A stretch of 64,000 nucleotides of DNA, taken from the NCBI GenBank assembly GCA_956465555.1, contig OY101131.1, forward strand, positions 137,469 through 201,468, read 5' to 3'. Positions 53,342 through 63,897 of the stretch are shown in pieces. The notes under the pieces were generated by a model that saw nothing but the letters and a program-made list of their open reading frames with translations, did no database searches and was not told where the DNA came from. Each line of letters opens with the position of its first letter. The stretch's first letter is position 1. The stretch is from Nitzschia sp. pyKryTriq1 (lineage: Eukaryota > Bacillariophyta > Bacillariophyceae > Bacillariales > Bacillariaceae). The translations under genes were made by a program, and so were the position numbers.

Positions 53342-55589
53342 ATGATCACAATCAACAACAACCACAATAATAATGCAAGTACAAAAACAGTAAGCTATGA
53401 TCCTGTCCAACCCGACGACGACGACGACTACGACGAACAAGGAGACGAAGAGCTAGTAGTAGAAGAACAAATCGGCAAGAGACGAGGATCGTCAAGCAGC
53501 GCTCCTTTTCCAGGAGGGAAGAAGAAGAAGAAGAAAAACAACAACCACAAGCAGCAGCCTCTGAAATATTCCGATGATCATGATTCGACCACTTTGTCTT
53601 TGGCGTCTTTTTCTTCTTCTCCAAAAGACGACGACGAAGACGAATCAACATCATCATCATCATCCAAAGCTGATGCTGCTGCTGCAGTCGTATTTCCAAT
53701 CACTACCTGGACGTATGTGTATGCATTATGGTAAGTCGTCAGTCGTCATACTAATATAATAGTATGTATTTGTTTTTTTGTGAATGTCATCAATCATTTT
53801 ATGTGCAATGTGTATTTTATTTTTTATTCATTGTTTTGTTTTGTTTATTCATTCATCCTTTCATTCTTTTAGTGCGGCTTTGAATTCAGTCAATTTGGGA
53901 TACGATTTGGGAGTATCGACCAATGTCGGTCCGATGTTGCTGATGGACGATTTTGATTTGACGACCGAACAGCTCGAACTGTTTTTGGGAAGTTTGAATT
54001 TTTGGTCCATTGCCGGTGTCTTGATCAGCCCGTGGTTGAGCGATTCGTATGGACGCCGGACGACCTTGCGAACGGCAGCAGTGGGATTCATTGTCGGTGT
54101 GACGATTTGTGCCACGGCACCATCCTTTCCAATATTAATGATCGGGAGGATGGTGGTCGGAATGGGGGTGGGAGTCGGAGAAGCAATTGATCCCATGTAT
54201 ATTGCGGAAATCGCTCCCGCTCATGTCCGAGGAGAATTGGTCAGCTGGGCCGAAGCGGGAGTGGCGGTCGGTGTCGTATTGGGCTTTGCGAGTAGTTTAT
54301 TGGGCGTGGGATGGCGGACGATGTTGGCATTGGGAACCATTCTACCCTTTGTCATGCTATTCTTGGCAACCTTTGTACTGCCCGAATCTCCCCGATGGCT
54401 TGTGGCGCATCAACAAGAAGACATGGCGCAAGCCGTTTTGGAACGTATCTATGGTCCTACTGGTGCTGGTGCTGGTAGTAGTAATCACAACATGGTCGAA
54501 CGGGTCATTGCGGATATGAAAGAATCCTTGGCACTGGAACGAATGGCGAGTAAAATGGTGGGATGGAAGGCGCTCTTCTGTCAACCTACTCCCGCGATTC
54601 GACGCATGTTGGTGGTAGGGGTCGGGATCGCCGTCATTCAACAGGCAGTCGGGATTGATTCGATCATGTTTTATCTCATGTTTGTCTTGAAACAATCGGG
54701 CGTGTCAACGCCCATGGGACAAGATTTGGCCTTGATTGGATTGGGAACGGTCAAGTTGGTATTTGTCTTTGTCGGAGCACGCAACTTTGATCATTCGGGG
54801 CGTCGTCCCCTGCTCTTTTTGTCGCTGGGAGGCATGGCCGTGTCGCTTGTCGTGGTCAGCTTTACCTTTTCCACTGGTACTACTAGTACTCCTAGTGCCA
54901 GTGCTAGTACTTCTATGGAATCGATGACCACAGTCATTGCATTGGCCGTCTATTTGGCCTTTTTCAGCATCGGATTGGGTCCCGGAAATTGGGTCGTCGT
55001 TTCGGAAATCTTTGCACCGAGTATTCGAGCCAAGGCCATGATGTTGGCAGTCCTTCCCAATCGACTCACTGCCACATTCATGTCGTCCACCTTTTTGAGT
55101 GTCGCACAAGCCATTACGTGGCCAGGATTCTTTTTACTGCTGGCAGGAGTCTGCCTCGCCAGTATGGTGTTTTTGTTTTTGTATCTACCAGAAACCAAGG
55201 GAAAGAGTCTGGAAGATATGGTCGGCTACTTTGCCGAAGTAACGGGGGATCGTAGTATTTTGGAACTTGAAGAGAAACTACGAAAAAAGGCAAAGAACAA
55301 CAACAACAACAACAACAACGGTTACGACTGCGGCTACGACGTCGAGCCAATGGAATTGGAAATGAGTGATCGAAAGAGCCGAAATTCCACCGCTGCTGCA
55401 GCAGCTGAACCATCATCATCATCAGGTAGCAGTGCTGCCGCTGCCGCTGCTACTCCTACTGCTGAGGGGCTCGACTATAGTCCTCCCGATGGTCTCAACT
55501 ATGGAACACTCCAGATAATAGCGGATGATGACGACGACGATGATTCTGCTGCTGGGGGAGTACTGGACCAGACAGTGGCAATCTCCTAG
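53342..55589 (+). CDS. MFS sugar transporter (SLC2/STP family)
   Basis: Exons 53342-53730 and 53873-55589, with a 142-nt intron (GTAAGT...TTTTAG), give 701 aa. The intron splits a codon in phase 2 and the join makes YALCAALNSVNLGYDLGVS, the usual first-helix motif of sugar/polyol transporters, confirming it. Exon 1 is a long acidic and Lys-rich cytosolic tail. Twelve membrane segments follow, with family motifs D-S-Y-G-R-R-T between TM2 and TM3, GRMVVGMGVGVGEAIDPMYIAEIAPAHVRGELVS, PESPRWL (from P300), QQAVGIDSIMFY, HSGRRPLL, GPGNWVVVSEIFAPSIRAKA and PETKGKSLE (from P569). A low-complexity C-terminal tail of about 110 residues ends the protein. It probably imports hexose or a polyol by proton symport; plasma membrane or vacuole cannot be distinguished. 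Confidence 0.9.
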
Positions 55590-56862
55590 CTAGAGTAGTA
55601 GTAGCCCGCATGATTTTGCTGCTGAATCAATCCGATGAGCCGAGTGCATGCATGTCCGTGGACCACAACGATTCACATCTGGTGGCTACTAAACGTACCA
55701 TTGTTCAATACTTCTCTACGCGGCATGGTTGCTGCTGGAGAGATACGAAGGCCTCTCGACTACTACTCTAGTCTGTTACTACTAGTTGTTCTTACTTTAC
55801 TTGTGGACGGTACGGTGTTTCTCCAACGGTATCACTACTTCTCAAGCATTCAGACTCTAACCACGCGTTCTGGACATGATGAAAGAAGTACAACTACAAC
55901 GGCGCAGGTCCATAATTAGTACATTGGTTATTGAGGCTGACGAGCCTACTATACTAGACTAGAGTAGTAATACCACCGCCGGTATAGAGTCTACTACCAG
56001 TACTAATACTATCTAGGGTCCTCGTCTATTTTTTCTCCATGGTACCATGCATTACTACCAATCCAAAATGTCGTTTCTTCATCATGCCAGTGCCCCACCG
56101 CCCACCAGCATTCTGTTGGAGGAAGCAAACAGTAGTGGTAGTACCTTGTTGTACGGTACCATTGCTGTACCGGTAGAGAATAAGCGTTCTCGTACCGGTA
56201 GAGGTACCAGAGCAGAAAGTCGAAATACAAGTACAGTACCGGGAACGGCATCGGCAGGTTAGTGGTCTCAGAAAATAACAATGGAGGAACAAGGTCGGCG
56301 GAATAAGAGAAAATGAAGGCGAAACATCATACCGGTAACGATAGATGGAGAACCGATAACAGAAGATCGCTCCGTGTGTGTGAGCGAGGAGAAACGAATT
56401 GCTTCCTCGGTTCGCTTCGGCGATACTTGTAGTATTGCCCCAATGGGAGGGTTGATGTCAACGTAGAGAAAGTTGTTAAGTAAGTAGACACGTGTACCGG
56501 TTGTGGTGTCAAGATGAAGGAAGTTGTTAAGTAAATAGACACGTGTGAAGGAGATGGATGACGAGGTACTCGTAGAAGCAACGGAGCTGTTAAACAAGAG
56601 TTTGCTGACTTCGTTTCCCCGTCGGAATATCTTTAGGGTCCGGAAATCTGTGCGAACCGAAGAAATGAATAGGATACTCGTAGTACGTTTTGTCTCTGGT
56701 TCGCTCCATATCTCTACTACTAGTAGCGAAGCAGACTGCAGGTCGGAGTATATACATCTATCCTGGAAGCCACAAAAATTCTACCCGTAGAAAGACATCG
56801 GACGAAAAAAGTGTTGTCATAAAAAGAAAAGCAACGCTAAATTATTGAAAAAGCGTTTCGAA
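55590..56862. other. Intergenic region
   Basis: No gene recognised in 1.27 kb. It has three TACCGGTA octamers (56168, 56193, 56330) and a direct repeat: GGAAGTTGTTAAGTAAATAGACACG-like DNA occurs at about 56470-56493 and 56519-56544. Confidence 0.45.
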
Positions 56863-57933
56863 ATGACATTGTCATCGTTTCTCTCTCCTTATTCCGCTTT
56901 GGTAAACGATGATACGTTGCTTTGCGACGCTATCGACGACCAAGAAATCTATCATTTTTTCTTCCAAGACGCGGATGGTGAGATCAGAGGACAGGAGAGC
57001 CTTGTGGGAGGCGATGCTGATGATGCCGAAGGAGCTTTGACCTCCTTTTGGAATAATCCTCCTGATGTTCCGCCTGTGCTAGGCTCAACATCGACCTCCT
57101 TCTTCGCAGCTCCTACTAGTACTAGTACTGAGGACGACCACGGTTCAGCAACAATCGCCGTGCCTCCCTCTATCAAGTTGTCTCCCTGTGTTGTCCCAAA
57201 CCCACTCCGGCATACTTCGTTGGGCATGGCAACATCACTGTCCATTATTTCAGACTCCAGCTCGGTGGTCTCGGCAGACACCTCCGAGCTGGTGACACAA
57301 GAATGTCCACTACCACCACCACCAAGATATACCACCAAGAAACGGGATTCGGCTGTTATTTCACCTACCACCACCGCCAGCAGCAGCAAAAGCACTACTT
57401 CTAGCTCAAGGCCTACCAAGAAACGACGAACAACAAACCTTTCCACCAAAAAGACAAAAGAGATCGTCGCGGATAGTAGTAAGCTGATATTCAAAATGGG
57501 TTCTACGCTCCTCGACGACTCGTCTCCCGAGGCAATGGAGCAAACTCGTGCACGCAATCGGCATCATGCGAGATGTAGCCGAAATCGCAAGAAGATGCTA
57601 ACTACCAGTCTACAAGAGTGCTTGAAAGAACTCAAGGCAGAAAATGAAAAACTCCGAATACATATTACGGAGCGATTGGGATCTGAGAAGACAAACTCTT
57701 GCATGGACGAGAGAAGATCTGCTCCTGCTGTCGATCAGTTCATCGCGGACATCAAGCAGGTTGAGAATCGAGTGGTGAGCGGATCCACCCTTGATTTCCT
57801 TCAAAGCCTAAAAAAGGATGCATTGTCAATGCAAAAAACAAGGGAAGACCACGCCGCGTTAAGGGCAACGTCTGCCTATATGCCAAAGGATGAGGTTCCA
57901 TCATGCGAATCTGTTATTGGCGTTGTAGGTTGA
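56863..57933 (+). CDS. bZIP transcription factor
   Basis: A 356-aa nuclear factor. The ATG at 56863 is the first true start. Acidic and Ser/Pro/Thr-rich sequence fills residues 1-180, with KKRRTTN near 186 as a possible nuclear signal. The basic region, residues 227-244, is QTRARNRHHARCSRNRKK, with the invariant N232-x7-R240 that contacts DNA. A leucine zipper follows with L250, L257 and L264 and strong helix (LQECLKELKAENEKLRIHI). Downstream is a C-terminal domain with RSAPAVDQFI and DFLQSLKKDALSMQKTREDHAALRATSAYM that looks helical and is not a known sensor; no PAS or LOV domain is present, so it is not an aureochrome. The target is presumably an ACGT-like palindrome, but this is inference. 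It converges with the hydrolase gene at 130 bp. Confidence 0.88.
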   Translation: MTLSSFLSPYSALVNDDTLLCDAIDDQEIYHFFFQDADGEIRGQESLVGGDADDAEGALTSFWNNPPDVPPVLGSTSTSFFAAPTSTSTEDDHGSATIAVPPSIKLSPCVVPNPLRHTSLGMATSLSIISDSSSVVSADTSELVTQECPLPPPPRYTTKKRDSAVISPTTTASSSKSTTSSSRPTKKRRTTNLSTKKTKEIVADSSKLIFKMGSTLLDDSSPEAMEQTRARNRHHARCSRNRKKMLTTSLQECLKELKAENEKLRIHITERLGSEKTNSCMDERRSAPAVDQFIADIKQVENRVVSGSTLDFLQSLKKDALSMQKTREDHAALRATSAYMPKDEVPSCESVIGVVG

Positions 57934-58063
57934 GCTTCCTATTCATATCCCACCTTCATTTTTCGCGCTAGCTATTTAAATACAATTATATTACAAATTG
58001 TAATACTACATCATCGACATCAATATACCCCGCAATCAATGCATCGATCTACTAATAATGATT

Positions 58064-59065
58064 TTAATTCATAATAGGGGCCGAGATAGCCGCCATAACT
58101 TCTTCGCTGGTAGTTGGAATAGAAAACATTCCAAAGTTGTGCTGTAAGGTCGCCTCTTGGGCTTCCACACTCGTCGCCGCCACACAATCCTTCAATGTAA
58201 AGACCTTGTATCCCTTTTCGTAGGCGCTGCGCATCGTACTTTCCACGCAGCAATTGGTCAAGAATCCTGCCAATACCACGTTCTGGGCTCCCTTTTGACG
58301 CAAGAGAAAATCCAAATTGGTCGATTCAAAGCCACACAATCCCGACTTTCCCTTGACGACCAAATCTCCTGGAGCCGGTTTCATTGTAGATGCGAACTCG
58401 GCACCCCACTCCCCGTTGGTAAATGCGGCTCCCTCTTTGACGCCTGCTAGAATACCGTAGGGTTCCGAAGCAATTTCGGCATGGCCCTTTTCAAAGTTGA
58501 TGGGGCAGTGAATAATAGTACATCCGTTGGATCGGGCAAAGTCGGCGACTTTGGAAGAATTTTCCATCACTAGAGTATGTGCATTTGAGTCGGGAAGACC
58601 GATCGAGGCAGGCAACATTTGAATTGTTAGGAGTGAAACTGAGTGATTCAGAGGACGAAATCCATTTTTTTACCCATGAATCATCCCGCGAGTGATGGAC
58701 TTCTAACAAAACAAACGAAACGCACGCGGACGACACTCTCACTCACTGTTGGTCTTTTCCATACAATCCTTGACGGCATCATGGAGTTTTCCACCCGGAG
58801 TTGTAAATTCATTTTGATATTCGATAAACACAAAGGCCGTTGATTTGGGATCCAAAGAGTATTCCGGCGGCAGCATTTGAAGTTTCAAAGTAGATATACT
58901 ACCACTGATGGTCATTCTCCCAGCACGTTGTGATTGAGGTCGTTGGCGGACTGGGGCGAAGGCGGATGTCATCATCATGGAAGACCTTCCGACAATAAGC
59001 AGGAGATGAGTCATGACGATCCATACTAGCATGGATGGGAGCATTGAAAGGAACTGCCGACTCAT
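58064..59065 (-). CDS. Plastid isochorismatase-like cysteine hydrolase
   Basis: Exon 1 runs from 59065 to 58747 and exon 2 from 58569 to 58064, with a 177-nt phase-1 intron (GTGAGT...TAG). This join gives MEKTN-MMENSSKVADFA, matching the EKT-x-M-L-x-N-S pattern of the family. A second acceptor ending at 58639 would insert 23 residues. The ATG at 59065 starts a signal peptide (MLVWIVMTHLLLIVG) ending in TSAFAP, the diatom plastid cleavage motif; an ATG at 59224 is possible but would bury it. The enzyme part has FIEYQNEF (Glu where many members have Asp), the Lys of VVKGKSGLCGF, and the nucleophile Cys in VLAGFLTNCCVES. The fold hydrolyses small amide or ester bonds; the substrate is unknown. 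Confidence 0.8.
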
Positions 59066-60030
59066 CAGGGTGGCTGTATAGTAAGACCTGAATAACGATA
59101 GTTCTTGCCAATGTGAGATGGTTGCAGATGATGAGGGAGGAGGTGCGAATGTATGGTGATCGTAACGCAACACAAAAGAGACAGTAGGATATGTGCTTGC
59201 GCAGCATGCATCATCAATCATCAATCACCATCGCGGAGATCAATTAGGTATGTATCTATTTTACGCGTCGTATCTTTCTTCTTGAACGATGATGGGGTCC
59301 ATTAGTACAAAAATTTGTGTAGCATTAGCGAAGACCACCATCAGCTCTGGTCGGCTTCGATTTGCTCCCGAATACCGTTACGATACGGGTTCGTACCGGT
59401 ACAGTACCTGGTACTGCTACCGGTACGAAGATGCCAGATTCCAGATTAAAATCGAGCGTCTGTGCGTCAGCCGATGGCTAAAGAGTGCCATGCCGGCGGA
59501 TAGTAGCGAGCGAGCGAGTCTAACAATGACTGGAGGAATGCCTCCGAAGTCTGCCATCAACGGGCATATATTATGATACAGTATGTAGAGATTGTATGCA
59601 AATAGAATTTGTAGCACACGCCACAGACGCACGCCGCTTTTTTAAAGTAGAAGTAGTAACAACAACAAAGCGCGCGAAATTTCGGAACTTCGCCTCCATC
59701 CAACTACCAGTAATGTAAAATCCAACCACTACACGTTTCTTCCCGCAGAATTATGAGAACTGAAAACTGCGTGAAAGATTTGATTGGACGAATCATCATC
59801 CACGGCAAGATTCAAGATTGCACAGGGACGTGATGACTGATGACGCGACACAGGACGCGATGACCGACGGGTAGAGTAGAAAACGCGAAAAAGGCGAAAG
59901 CCGCATCAGCAGGAGCATGGCACTGCTATCATCATAATCCTGACTTTTGCCGAGTCGTCGTCCTCTCAACCTCTTTTGCCTATCTATATATTAGAGCATC
60001 CAGCCAATACATCCAACGACCAAGATCATC
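59066..60030. other. Divergent intergenic region
   Basis: No gene recognised. TACCGGTA occurs at 59394 and 59418 in a GTAC-rich cluster. The last 50 bases hold the putative core promoter of the PLAC8 gene. Confidence 0.45.
59985..59993 (+). promoter_or_regulatory. TATA-box-like element of the PLAC8 gene
   Basis: TATATATTA stands 38 bp before the ATG at 60031, in otherwise mixed sequence, following a CTCTTTTGCC stretch. Position fits a TATA box with a short leader. Confidence 0.45.
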
Positions 60031-60378
60031 ATGCCTAACTGGGAACAAGGACCGTGCGCTTGCACGAACGACGTCGGCGGGTGTTGCTACGCATTCTGGT
60101 GCCCTTGCTTGGCCTTCAAGGAAATTGCTGACAACATCGGTGACAACAACGGTTTGGTCTACTGCTTGGCAACCTTCCCGTTTGGATGCGGATGCTGTGT
60201 CCTAACCGCTTTGGGACAGAGTGTGGCAGATACACAAGGCATTGACTCGAACATGTGCGGATCCGCCGCAAAGAGTTGCTGTGACTGCTGCTTCTGCTAC
60301 TCTTGCACCGTGCTCAACGAAAGCCGTGTCATCCAGGCGAAGGGAGGTGCTATCCAAGCCAAGCCTATGGAGCGTTAG
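60031..60378 (+). CDS. PLAC8 (Cys-rich) domain protein
   Basis: A 115-aa protein that is almost entirely one PLAC8 domain. It starts NWEQGPCACTND, followed by CCYAFWCPCLAFKEIADNIG (the W-C-P-C-x-x-x-x-E/K motif), a hydrophobic LVYCLATFPFGCGCCVLTALG stretch, and a CGSAAKSCCDCCFCYSCTVLNESRVI end. The CCDCCFCYSC cluster is denser in Cys than in plant members. Related proteins sit in membranes and affect metal tolerance (PCR/FW2.2-like) or cell number. No signal peptide is seen. The gene is compact, intronless and has a TATA-like box and a short leader. Codon choice is less repeat-driven than in its neighbours, which suggests strong expression; that is inference. Confidence 0.88.
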   Translation: MPNWEQGPCACTNDVGGCCYAFWCPCLAFKEIADNIGDNNGLVYCLATFPFGCGCCVLTALGQSVADTQGIDSNMCGSAAKSCCDCCFCYSCTVLNESRVIQAKGGAIQAKPMER

Positions 60379-61250
60379 AGCTTTTTTGGCCTGTCGTGTT
60401 GGGTCATTCTGGAATTCGTTCCTACGACGACTATTCATGTCGTCAGCAAGACCCTCTACTAGATGTCAATATTTGTGGTATGGGACTGCGGCAAGAGGAA
60501 GGAAGAGGTTGAGAAAAATATTCATTCTTGCTAGTACATTCTGGTGTTCGATAAGATAAGTTAAGATAAGATCATATCTAAAGATCAATGTTTGATTGGA
60601 TATGGATTGCACTTTTCGGTAAGAATCTACTACGATCGACGTTAGGAGGTCGTTCCGCCTCACCAGCACATATTCTTGTCCCTCGCTCGGCACCAGCAGC
60701 GGCATGGTGGTGGCGGTGATACTACCGGCGCTGCTGCTCGTCGTCACCGACAATTGGATGAGTTCATCCACCTTCGCTTCGATATATGATTACTGGAATG
60801 ATAGTAGAGGGAGCATGCTGCTTTCGAAGCGCGGAGCGACCACCTTTCTTCTCCTCGCGCTATTGCTGCTTGTAGTGGACCAAGGGCGGAGCCAGTCGAG
60901 TCAGTCGTTTATAACATATTATGATTAAAAAGTCCGACGAGCGAGAAATTATTTATCCCAGCATCGATCGATCGCGCGCCGCCGTCCATCACCATTCAAT
61001 TATCCTTGAATCGCATTATTGGCCCAAAAAATTGCCCCCTCTTTTACGGCGATTTACGTAGACCCCAGTACAAAAGGTCGGGTCCAATTGGCCTCACGAG
61101 GACTCTTCATCCAATCCGACAGACAATGCTTCAACACAGAATAACAGACCAAAACACACACAAACACACTGATGTGGAGAGACGACGACTCTATCAGCAT
61201 AATATTACATCGCAGCTTTGTCATCACGCCAATCGTTGAAAGTATTAGTA

Positions 61251-61278
<28 letters not shown>
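60379..61278. other. Intergenic region
   Basis: A frame at 60704-60928 encodes two hydrophobic stretches but has no family features and is not called. CGATCGATCGCGCGCC lies near 60964 and an AAT run at 61252-61280 directly before the next ATG. Confidence 0.45.
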
Positions 61279-61281
<3 letters not shown>

Positions 61282-61593
61282 TCACAACAATCTTCGTCGT
61301 TGACGCTGATGTGCTCCGCAGCCTCCACCTGGCTGGTCCCAATCTTGGAACCCTCCAGCGAAGCGGGGGTGATTCTCAACGCCAACACGGGAGATATTGT
61401 GTATCAAAATCACTCGGCCCGAGGTATCCTGTATCAATCCTCCTCTTCCTCATCAGTGCACGACTGGCTCTTTGAAGGTGGAACCAAGAGTTGGGCCGAC
61501 GTTTCCGTGGAACTCCTATTAGAAGAATCCTCCACCTCCTCCTCGGCGCACCCACCCTCGTCGGGTGGTGTAGGTGGTGGGTGCCCCGTAATG

Positions 61594-61624
<31 letters not shown>

Positions 61625-62805
61625 ATCGTGCAGGAGCACCAAAAGGATCCACGATGACTGTTCTCATTCCACAAAGAAACAGCAACAAGGAGGGCGTCGA
61701 GGAAGAGAAAGATGCCAAAGAAATCAGCGTCCGCTTTCAACCCATCGGCTCTAGTAGTAGCGGTACTATTTCATATTGTTCCTGTGGATGTGGCGTGCGA
61801 TACATGGTCGCCTATCTCAAACACAATGGGGGTGGTGGTAGTAATGGCGGAGCCGAGGAAGAGGCCCATCATCGCCTACAAGCCACTTTAGATGCTAGCT
61901 TTGATGCCATGTTTACGATTGATCAAAAGGGGACGATTTTGATGGCGAATCAGGCGGCTGTAACTCTGTTTGGATACGAATCGGTCGATGACTTTTTTGG
62001 ACAAAACGTGTCGATGTTGTGCGGTGCCGAACATGCCCACCAGCACGACGAGTACCTACAGCACTATTTAGACACGGGAATTGCCAAAATCATGGGAAAG
62101 AAACGGAGAATCATGGCGGCCCGAAAAGATAAGAGTGAATTTCCGATTGAATTGGGAATTGTGGAACTTTCGTCGTCGTCGTCGTCTCATCAATCCTCCC
62201 ACCACGAACGGTTCTTTTCCGCATTCATCAGAGACTTGACCCTACAAGAACATCAGCAGGCGCAAGTATTGGAGCAAGTAGAACTGACGCAAGGATTGGT
62301 GAATGCTTCTTTTGATCCCATTGTTCAGATTGATCAAAGAGGGATCATCCAACTGGCCAACGAGGCGACCATGAATTTATTTGGATATGATCGCGACGAG
62401 ATTATCGGGTCCAACATTTCGATATTGTGCGGAGGGGAACATGGCGCTCATCACGATGAATACCTTCAACGATATTTGGAGACTGGTAAAACGAGTATCA
62501 TTGGTAGAAAACGTCCAACTACCGCTCGGCGCAAGGATGGAGCCGAGTTTCCCATTGAATTGGGCGTTCAACAAGTCCAGCGGGAGAACGGCGAGCTGGT
62601 CTTTTGTGGTTTCATACGTGATTTGACGTCTCAAACCAAGCTGAAAGAAAGCCTGCAACGGCAAGGTAAACTCATTCAAAATCAGTTCTTTGTTGGTGCG
62701 ACGTCATCCGAAGACTCGAGTGAAGCGGGGTCCACCGCCAGTGCCGGAGGAGGTCGTCCTCGCCGTCCTCGCCAGCACCGACATTCCAACACTGCTCCCT
62801 CGTAG
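61279..62805 (+). CDS. Tandem PAS-domain sensor protein without effector domain
   Basis: A 508-aa protein. Two clear PAS domains lie at about 200-320 and 340-455. Both read [AN]SFD-x-[MI]-x-x-I-D-Q-[KR]-G-x-I-x-x-AN-x-A, then LFGY, GQNVSMLCG / GSNISILCG, H-D-E-Y-L-x-x-Y-L-[DE]-TG-x-x-x-I-[MI]-G-[KR]-[KR]-R, and a [AR]-R-K-D-[KG]-x-E-FPIELG end with a following FIRDLT. The near identity of the two shows an internal duplication. The first 180 residues (VILNANTGDIVYQNHSARG) may be a third, degenerate PAS. No histidine kinase, cyclase or DNA-binding domain is present. The C-terminus has GRPRRPRQHRHSN, basic and with a kinase-site look. A redox, ligand or dimerisation sensor is inferred; no haem- or flavin-binding residue pattern could be assigned. 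Confidence 0.85.
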
Positions 62806-63897
62806 TACATTGATTGTTGAAGTGATGATGGAGGAGAAGGAGAGGATGAGAGGAGACTTCAACTACAACAAGCTAACAGTATTCATCAGATTATATAGCA
62901 GATGGTATAGTACACCGTATGAGACTTCAGAAAGAATTCGCGGAAGACCGACAGTAGCTCCGGCGCAACCGATGATATTCCACCTCCGCCAACGCTACGA
63001 CTAACTAGTAGAATAAGCTAGTAGAGTAGTAAACTGAGGAGGACTGCCCTCCTCGGTCAGACGCAACAGATATTCCCTCTCGACTACTACTATGCATGAT
63101 CAAGCCAGGAGTCATGATTCATTGTTCCGTCATACGCTACTGTTGCGTGAATCTAGCAAGAACTTCGAGTAGAGAGAGTAGCAATGGGACAGACAGCAGA
63201 ATGGAGCAGCTTGCCTCTACTCTCTACTAGTAGTAGTACTAGCAGAAAATCCAGCTATGCAGACGAACGCACATCATCAGCCACCAATGAACAACGTCCG
63301 TCCGTGGTACGAGCATGTATCGTGGATCGTGTCAAGGAGGCAATTATCAAAACTAAAAACATGAGAAGTGCTTGAAGCGCCGGAATGTGAATCAGACACA
63401 GATATAAATGAATCTTTGCGTTGATACACATACCGGTAGGGCCCTATCTACCACATGTAGTAGTACAACAGAGAAAAAAGAAGTCTCCGACATCCCGTCT
63501 CCGACTTCTTCTTGGCTGTTCGCCGAACTTCTACCGATACTGTAGTCGAATGTACCTGCTGGTACATACAGTACTGTGTACCGGTACAGTACTCGTACGT
63601 ACCGTATTGAGGGGGGCTACTAGAGAGCGGCGTTGACTGCCTGGGCGGGCGGGATCCAATCAATCAAGCAAGAGGCGAATAATGATGCGAGGGGTGGCGG
63701 AAAGGCCCAACGCGAAAGGCGAAGCAACCCAACGTGCAATTTCAGTCTACACTTGCTTCGCAGAAACCAAAACCGGAAATCGTTCATCAACAGGCCTGCC
63801 TTTTGACAGTTCCATAAATTTTGTTTCGCATCGCATATTTTCAACACAACACAGCAACAAAAGCAGCTCCTACCGGAGTAATAGCCACTTAATCAAT
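62806..63897. other. Intergenic region
   Basis: Short open frames (62690-63004 shadow, 63184-63375) have no recognisable features. TACCGGTA occurs at 63431 and 63579. A GTACTGTGTACCGGTACAGTAC palindromic cluster lies near 63570-63592. Confidence 0.45.

Noticed and set aside
53784-55589. Starting the sugar transporter at 53784
   Set aside because: That part (FIHCFVLFIHSSFHSFS) is translated intron. The splice from 53730 to 53873 restores the family's first-helix motif.
58064-58618. Independent gene starting at ATG 58618 for the hydrolase
   Set aside because: The catalytic first strand and plastid leader lie in the upstream exon; both pieces make one enzyme.
60704-60928. Small hydrophobic protein of 74 aa
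   Set aside because: No family features, no paralog, and composition typical of translated repeats; not supported.
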